This document shows positions 58,500 through 64,000 of a stretch of 64,000 nt of DNA, in pieces. The notes under the pieces are model-generated. The model had not been told where the DNA came from. It searched no databases and saw nothing but the letters and a program-made list of their open reading frames with translations. The position numbers and the translations under genes are program-made. Every line of letters begins with the position of its first letter. The first letter of the stretch is position 1. This DNA is from Heterobilharzia americana (Eukaryota > Platyhelminthes > Trematoda > Strigeidida > Schistosomatidae), in the NCBI GenBank assembly GCA_944470555.2, contig OX104129.1, positions 64,473,747 through 64,537,746 on the forward strand. Direction: 5' to 3'.

Positions 58500-59480
58500 A
58501 AGGAGGAGAATATGGGAAGACTTCGAATGTTTTACCAAGGTAATCTTCGTAGCCTTGGTCATATGTCATGAAACTACCAAATAAGTAATATCAATTCATG
58601 GGTCAATGGAGTTAGTCAGTTGATGTGTTTGTAGGCCTTAATCAATTCAGATCACCTAGGCGTATGTTATATGTGACTAATTCTCATCTACTTTGACGTT
58701 TAATGTTAATCTAATCAGGTTTAGGATTGAAAACGGTTAAGAGTGTTCAGATTAAAATGTAGCGTTTAGTGCATGAATTTTCTGACTGTTAGTTGGAGCC
58801 ATGTGGGAAATGTTAACTTCTAGGTTAAAGTTGGCATGATGTTTTTAATCAGTGGTTGAGAACTCTAGGTGGTACCACTATTTGTTGACATACTTATAGT
58901 TCTCCGTTGTTATATTGGTAAATTATCATAATATTTATTGAGTTAATATCAAAACATCCGCATAAGAGCCCGTATGCCAACAGAGGCCGATTAATTTAAT
59001 ACAGTACAACAATGGAGAATTACAAGTATATTAACAAATAGTTACAACTAACACCTGTTTTACAAGAGGTCGCTATCGTGACTCAGTGGCCTAATGGATA
59101 ACACTGGCGTTTGAAGCTATAGGTGCCAGATTCGAGTCTCACTGGGGTGCATGTACATCCGGCTGATGAGTCAGAAGTAGGACGAAACGTGCTTCCTGGA
59201 TCTCTCTGCTAGCCACAACCAATGAAAATGGGTGGCACTGTTTAAAATAAGCGTGTGGTCGTGGTGATGCAGATGTATCCATACATTATCATCATCATCC
59301 TAATCTTCATGTCGCAATTCCTTATTGTTCTACCCCCTTTTGTTCCTTTCTCTATACCCTTCTACAATATAAGATTGCATTTTTTCAGGTTTCTATCTTT
59401 CATACTCCTTCGTTGTATGTTGATGTATGATGTGAGGTGTTAAAATTTGGATCGTTACGTTACCGAATTGATTGGCTTTT
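58500..59480 (+). mobile_element. LINE-B 3' end split by an SMalpha insertion
   Basis: The left part (58500-58882) contains MGRLRMFYQGNLRSLGHMS (compare MRRLQVFDHRCLRSIGHIP) and TGGTTGAGAACTCTAGGTGG. The right part (59222-59480) resumes with GATGCAGATGTATCCATACA and the usual 3' UTR. An SMalpha element sits between them. The coding part is badly decayed. Confidence 0.68.
58883..59221 (+). mobile_element. SMalpha element with good hammerhead core (59146-59211), inserted in LINE-B
   Basis: An upstream part with inverted CTCCGTTGTT / AACAATGGAG pairs leads to a head (ACTCAGTGGCCTAATGGATA; B-box region GATTCGAGTCTC). The ribozyme has ATCCGG, CTGATGA, stem II GTC / GAC, GAAA, cleavage triplet TTC and CTGGAT. 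All invariant core bases are present, and stem I has six pairs including one wobble. Confidence 0.78.
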
Positions 59481-59544
59481 GTTGGTATATGTACTCCTAT
59501 GGGGATGCCTCGATGTATTCGGTGATTTCATTTTGATATTGAGG

Positions 59545-59815
59545 ACGGCTAGTGACTAGCAGTCGATTGCAGGACTTGCGTTTCATTCTGTTTGGGACTC
59601 GTCAACTGGATGCACCTGCTCCCAGTATCAAAACTATAACCGTCATACAATGAGTAGCTATCACAACTCAGTAGCATAGCGGATGATGCTCCAGAATTTA
59701 AAGCGATGTTTATTGGCTCCGACTCTCAGTGAGAACATCATCGTTGGGATGCAGGTACATGCAGCTAATGAGTCCCAAATAGGTTGAGATATGCCTCTTA
59801 GATTTCCCTGCTGTA
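59545..59815. mobile_element. Two SMalpha copies in inverted orientation
   Basis: The left copy (minus; ribozyme 59560-59622) reads TTGACGA with GAAA, one core change. The right copy (plus; 59650-59815) has a tRNA-like head CTCAGTAGCATAGCGGATG and a ribozyme with CTAATGA and GAGA, so it is inactive. The two lie head to head. Confidence 0.68.
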
Positions 59816-61560
59816 AGTGTTGGAGGTCCCGTCTTAATGATTCATTCAGGGATCCAACTGCATAACAGGCAACGGAAAGTAGCTGAAGGCCAGTTGAACT
59901 GTTCCTCGAAGTATTCCACCTATCGTTCCCATTGTTTCTCTTGCAAGCGCATTTCAGGACCATCCTTCTCCCATGTAGTCTCACTAACTTTTGACCTTTT
60001 CGTCCGAGTTTCTTTGATAATTCTAAACAACCGTCCACTGTTGCTTATCTCCACTGGCTATTCTGTTCTTTTTAACCTTCGTTGCTCACTACTTTTCGCG
60101 TTCATTGGATAGACTTTTCGTCCATCTACATTTCAGTTGTATCTGCTCCTAATTGTGATCGGAGCCTCCAGGAGTGTGTTCACATGCATCCATTAATTCA
60201 GAAGAAGCTGCTGATACCTGCTAGGTCCTTTTAACCACTTTCTGAGCGTTGGATACAGCCTTCAATGCTGTTTTGATAGCAGATTGGAGATAACACCGGC
60301 TTTCTTCTGGATATATATAACATAGGTATCATAAGATAGCTGTGTAGCCGGCTTGTCGGTGTAAGCAGCCTTGGTATTGTCATTGCTGAGCTGCACTCTA
60401 AATGGTGTTTGTGCTATAGCTTTCCCACGTCCACCTAAACGCAAACGTACACTTGCTGGAATCGACGCGTGTTGTCACTGTCCAAAAACTTGCTCCTGAA
60501 AGATCGGCAATCTCCACCCGACCCTCTCACGTGATAACTGATAGCAATATGGTTTATCTGTACCCACCTCTGAGTTGATCTCGACCTAAGTGCCTTCCTG
60601 CCGTAGTCTTTCCATTTGTAAATTGAAATTACCTGCAACGACAATCATGTCTGAACGGTTGGTTTTCAGTAGGAGACTAAACAGTTTTTGGTAGGATTCA
60701 TCCTTCACTTCATTCGAACTGCAGTCAGTCGATGCGTAAAGAAAATTACAAAGAGACAACGGCGAGTTTCACTATTCTTTTTAGTCCTTACTGTACTGTT
60801 CACTTGAACAGCGCACAGGTGATTATCAACTGGGATCCAGTCGAGTAGTGCACTTTCTGCCTTAGCACGTAATGCTATACCCAGAGAACTAAACATCGAA
60901 TCTCCAGAAACTTGAAGGGTGAATTCATCCTCCTTTTGACCGAAAGATATGATGGAAGATTATAAGTATGTGGAAGGTGAATGGTCGTCTGAAGGAAGCT
61001 AGATGCTGACAAAGTTGTGAGGGTGATTGACACTTTCCAGCTTCCCACATCATGGAAGACTAGCGTTTCGTGAAATACCTGAAAAAAAGGTTTCTTACGT
61101 GACCACAGAACCCATGGGACACCTGCTTCAGGCCAGCCATACACGGCCTTTTTAGAAGTGTGAGATTCAGGTTTGTTAGTTTTGAATCCGACTATGGGCT
61201 TATATCACTGACATTGGTATGTCGCTTGTAAACGAGAATGTGCTGTTTTTAGGGCTGACCTTTCGTAATCACCCCCCTTCCCATAGGGAAGGCAGCATCA
61301 ACGTGGTACTGCTGGTCACCCAAGGGATGTATCTTGCTACTGTCACACTTCATCCAGCCAGCAGTAAGACTTCGCCGTCGGACCTCATCATTGGATAGAA
61401 ATTTACAATAGATCGGTAACTACTTTTTTCTCGCCATCATCAAACAGTCATTTGTGGTATGGAAGGACCTCAAGGGACATCCATCCTGCCAAAATTGCTC
61501 CTTGGGTCATTTGATATGAAAGCTCGACCACTACGTCAAGGTAGGAGCTGTCGGTTGGAA
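59815..61560 (-). mobile_element. LINE-B copy: 5' region and endonuclease part
   Basis: The minus strand reads LLDWIPVDNHLCAVQVNST (60840) and ETRRCLFVIF, which is the N-terminal half of the AP-endonuclease of this family. After frameshifts come QRWVQINHIAISYHVRGSG and RSFRSKFLDSDN (60560-60470; the QIDHIAI and SDH positions of the endonuclease), then RLGGRGK and a linker. RT motifs are not reached. It is inactive because of stops and shifts. Confidence 0.8.
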
Positions 61561-61720
61561 CCTGCCTCTGTGTGTGATAGTGTTCCCGTTGAGACTACGC
61601 CCTAGCATCCATCACTTCAAGCGCCAGAGCGTTATCCACTGGGCTATTGAATCACAAGAGCCCCTTCATGCAATGGGTATCATTTTTTACTCATCGAGAC
61701 CTCTTATTTTCTGTTTAATA
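61560..61720 (-). mobile_element. SMalpha head fragment
   Basis: The plus strand shows TTCAAGCGCCAGAGCGTTAT and CCACTGGGCTATTGAATCAC, the reverse complement of an SMalpha tRNA-like head. The ribozyme is absent. Confidence 0.55.
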
Positions 61721-61815
61721 CTTAACTGAAGCGAGTTCGGTCTCGACCTATGGGCCTCTTATTTGTTTGACCTAAATTTCCGAGCTTTAAAAATTCCCAT
61801 CATGTAAATTAGAAC

Positions 61816-63558
61816 AAGACATATAAGCGAACAATATTTTTTTCAATTAGATCCTCTTCAGGCTTTACTGTAAGCTTTCTGAGCTAGATAGTGTGAATGT
61901 AAACGGAAAACATATGATGTCGCTTGATATCTCATCATTATTCACTAATGTGCCATTACTGGAGACGATAGAGTTTGTCTGTCAACAAATATCGAAAAGG
62001 CAAATCAACATCGGGATTCCTACACACATCCTCAGGGAACTACTTCTTAAATGTACTGTGAATGTACATTTTGTCTTCAATAGCTCTCATTATAGACAGA
62101 TTTATGAGATAGCTATGTGTTCACCACCTGGCCCTATTTTAGCAGATATATTTCTTGCCAAACTGGAGAATGGAGCATTGAAAGAGGTCATTAGGGAGAT
62201 GACTATGTATCACCGTTATATTGACGTCACATTCGTTATCCTGGATCAGAATGTGGAAAATATAATGAAGTGCACCCTTCACTCACTTTCACTTGTGAGG
62301 AAGAAAATGCCAGTAAACTACACTTCTTGGATATCTTGGTAAGCAGAAGAGAAGATATTTCACTCAGTAGATGTGTTTATAGGAAGACCACATCTATAAG
62401 TCAGTATACACATTTTATTAGTCATGTACCAATTCGGTACAAAGCAAACCTGGTCAAAAGCCTCACCAACAGAGCACGGAAAATACGTTCGGATGATCAA
62501 GTACTGAAGGAGTTAGATTATATCCGTAATTCATTGCTTGAAATGGGCTACCCTAACAGTTTCATAAAAAGACACATGGACAAAGCCAAGGGGAACAAAC
62601 TGGTACTATTATCATGCAAAAGAAACCCTTATTTATGAAATTGCAATTTAATGGGGATGTGGCTGGAGAAGTTTTATACCAGAGACTCTCTAGATCCATT
62701 GAAAGGACCTTCTACGTCACTCAACTTTGTCTATCATTTTCCAGTCGACCAATTGTTACTGCTCAGACAAAAGATAAGTTATCTAGTTTTGCCATTTCTA
62801 TGTGTATTTACAAGTTTAGCTGCTCCTGTGGAGAAAGCTATATAGGGCGTACTACTAGACAACTTAAAAAACGTGTTGCTGGGCATCTACCTTCATGGTT
62901 GGGAAAGGGACAGATAAAATCCATCAGAAGCTCAGTTTTATCTCACCTTGTTGATAATGGTTACTCGGTAGATAAGAACATTGCTTTCACGACTATACAC
63001 TGCATACCATTTCATCTTTCAAAAGGTATTCAAACTCGTCTTTTATACATAGCAGAAGCTGTAGGAATTCGAGCTAATAATCCTAGCCTTTGTATTCAGA
63101 AGAAGTTTGTACATCCCTTATCTCTCCCATGGCCAGGGATTACATAGTTAATAACTTTATCACTCAGTTTTCATTATTATTATTTTTTCCTACCCCTTTT
63201 GTATACTTACTGTATTTGTCTAGGCTTTATCTACTTGCCCTTCACTATTACGTAACTTTTATTTTCACAAGCTTTTGACCCATTTTGATTATTGGGGTGT
63301 TTACATTTTCATGCTGCTGTCTTGGTTCTTATCATAATTATTATCTATATTGCATGTTCTTTAGTCAGCGTTATCACTTTTATCAATTTCATTATTATTA
63401 TTATTTGTATTATTATCCCCACCGTTATATGAAACATTTATCACATCAATCGACAATTCTACATGATTGGTTTCACTTTATATATATTAACCTATTTGTA
63501 TTAGAGTAAAGCTTGAAGAGGATCTAATTGAAAACAATATTGTTCGCTTATATGTCTT
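61816..63558 (+). mobile_element. Penelope-like element, near complete, with inverted 54-bp ends
   Basis: The plus strand encodes an RT with the Penelope signature SLFTNVPLLETIEF (61920-61980), then PPGPILADIFLAKLEN and the catalytic box YIDVTFVI (62219), where the usual second Asp of YxDD is Val. After a frameshift (about 62300) come LHFLDILVSRRE and YRKTTSISQYTHF. After a second shift (about 62630) a GIY-YIG endonuclease follows: YKFSCSCGESYIGRTTRQLK (62810-62870), then an H-L-V segment. The ends 61816-61869 and 63505-63558 are inverted repeats of each other. The two frameshifts and the changed catalytic box mean no active protein. Confidence 0.85.
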
Positions 63559-63615
63559 GACTTAAATTGTTGAAAAATTAATTTTCGTTTTTTAAAATGT
63601 TTATTTCCTTTTCAG

Positions 63616-64000
63616 CGTCATATTAGACAGTCTGATCTCGTTATTAATCAAAGCACATGCACGTCTTTACTGGAGTCGTGTTGTTGGTGGAGCTGAAGCG
63701 ATCCCTAAAATCGCTGTTGGTGGATCAGGATTCACTGATCCCAATACACCTCCATTACAATCATCTAATGTAATTGGTGAATCACCTACAATCTCAGTGA
63801 TGATGATGCCAAGTTTAAATGAAGAAAGTAATAATATCCTAATAGTAGGCCATAATCAAGGAAATAATTGGGAAGATTTTGTGAATACTTTTCCAAAACA
63901 TACTTCTGGTAATCCGACTAACTTTTTGTCTGCTCGTTGTATGTCTGTCTTGATGCCAAATGAAGGCAATCAATGCTTAGAATCCGATAATTCTAATGAT
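63616..64000 (+). CDS. UBR3: UBR3 exon l, 5' part (phase 2 in, open at window end)
   Basis: The acceptor TATTTCCTTTTCAG precedes VILDSLISLLIKAHARLYWS, which matches UBR3 around ILSLLIKLHHKLSG. About 110 residues rich in S, N and P follow, with no domain I recognise (for example NVIGESPTISVMMM and NNWEDFVNTF). No stop is reached before the window ends. The downstream RING/cap region should follow. The exon begins only 57 bp after a Penelope element, so its branch-point region may be element-derived. Confidence 0.87.

Larger units (their letters stand above)
58459..63615 (+). other. Intron k-l (5,157 bp)
   Basis: Contents are a plus-strand LINE-B 3' end split by an SMalpha element (58500-59480), an inverted pair of SMalpha copies (59545-59815), a minus-strand LINE-B copy with endonuclease part (59815-61560), an SMalpha head (61560-61720) and a Penelope element (61816-63558) that ends 57 bp before the exon. 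Little sequence here is unassigned. Confidence 0.75.
8436..64000 (+). other. UBR3: UBR3-like E3 ubiquitin ligase gene, internal part (12 exons)
   Basis: This is the only host gene in the window, and it is open at both ends. UBR3 is a large RING-type E3 ubiquitin ligase of the UBR family. It transfers ubiquitin from an E2 to protein substrates, and human UBR3 is reported not to bind classical N-degrons despite its UBR box. Here twelve exons flanked by AG and GT join into 947 codons without a stop, and every phase fits. From remembered human UBR3, the order of landmarks is collinear: VQLFS-EELA, YWPLVSDF, YYAAF, VRNG, DPD-Y-LQVC, GMSD-E, FDPV, NPWPPY and LLIKLH. The N-terminal UBR box and C-terminal RING are not in the window. 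I compared from memory and ran no search. The main alternative is another UBR paralogue, which the order and spacing make less likely. Confidence 0.85.

Overview
The window is eukaryotic and very probably from a blood fluke (genus Schistosoma). It holds one long split gene with GT-AG introns of 2.4-7.5 kb, many SMalpha-type short elements carrying a tRNA-like head and a hammerhead ribozyme, Penelope-like elements, and two abundant non-LTR families. I cannot resolve the species. I see no rRNA gene, true tRNA gene, CRISPR array or bacterial feature.

The only host gene is on the + strand. Twelve exons (8436 to the window end) join with compatible phases (0,0,0,0,0,1,0,2,0,0,2) into 2,841 nt, or 947 codons, without a stop. 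From remembered family sequences, the product matches the middle and late part of UBR3, an E3 ubiquitin ligase. The collinear landmarks include FSGEELALRV, WPFVSDL, YYAFTMEVE, WIRNGQ, LQVC, GLSQEELLRKE, DFDPV, LWPPF and LISLLIKAHARL. The N-terminal UBR box and the C-terminal RING/cap lie outside the window. Only about 4.4% of the window is coding.

All other sequence is intron, mostly retroelement debris. (1) LINE-A, RTE-like, has endonuclease plus reverse transcriptase; minus-strand copies lie at 1.5-4.7, 35.8-39.1, 40.1-42.8 and 51.6-52.1 kb and plus-strand copies at 18.4-19.6 and 28.1-29.0 kb. (2) LINE-B is a second non-LTR family, seen mostly as 3' ends (15.3, 33.8, 58.5 kb), with longer minus copies at 53.8-56.2 and 59.8-61.6 kb. 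(3) Penelope-like elements (RT plus GIY-YIG endonuclease) lie at 9.6, 13.9, 25.0-27.8, 31.1, 43.1, 52.1 and 61.8-63.6 kb. (4) At least five tRNA-headed short-element families are present. Two of them carry hammerhead ribozyme cores.

The most interesting structures are: a second hammerhead-bearing short-element family (CTGAGGA core, different stems I and III from SMalpha) in about nine copies; a covarying hairpin near the 3' ends of one Penelope lineage; a nearly perfect 2.15-kb palindrome with no spacer (48122-50271); a 1.35-kb foldback element with ~400-bp inverted arms (10968-12318); a Penelope element bounded by 54-bp inverted ends just upstream of the last exon; and a mosaic LINE-A copy. 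None was tested by search or folding software.
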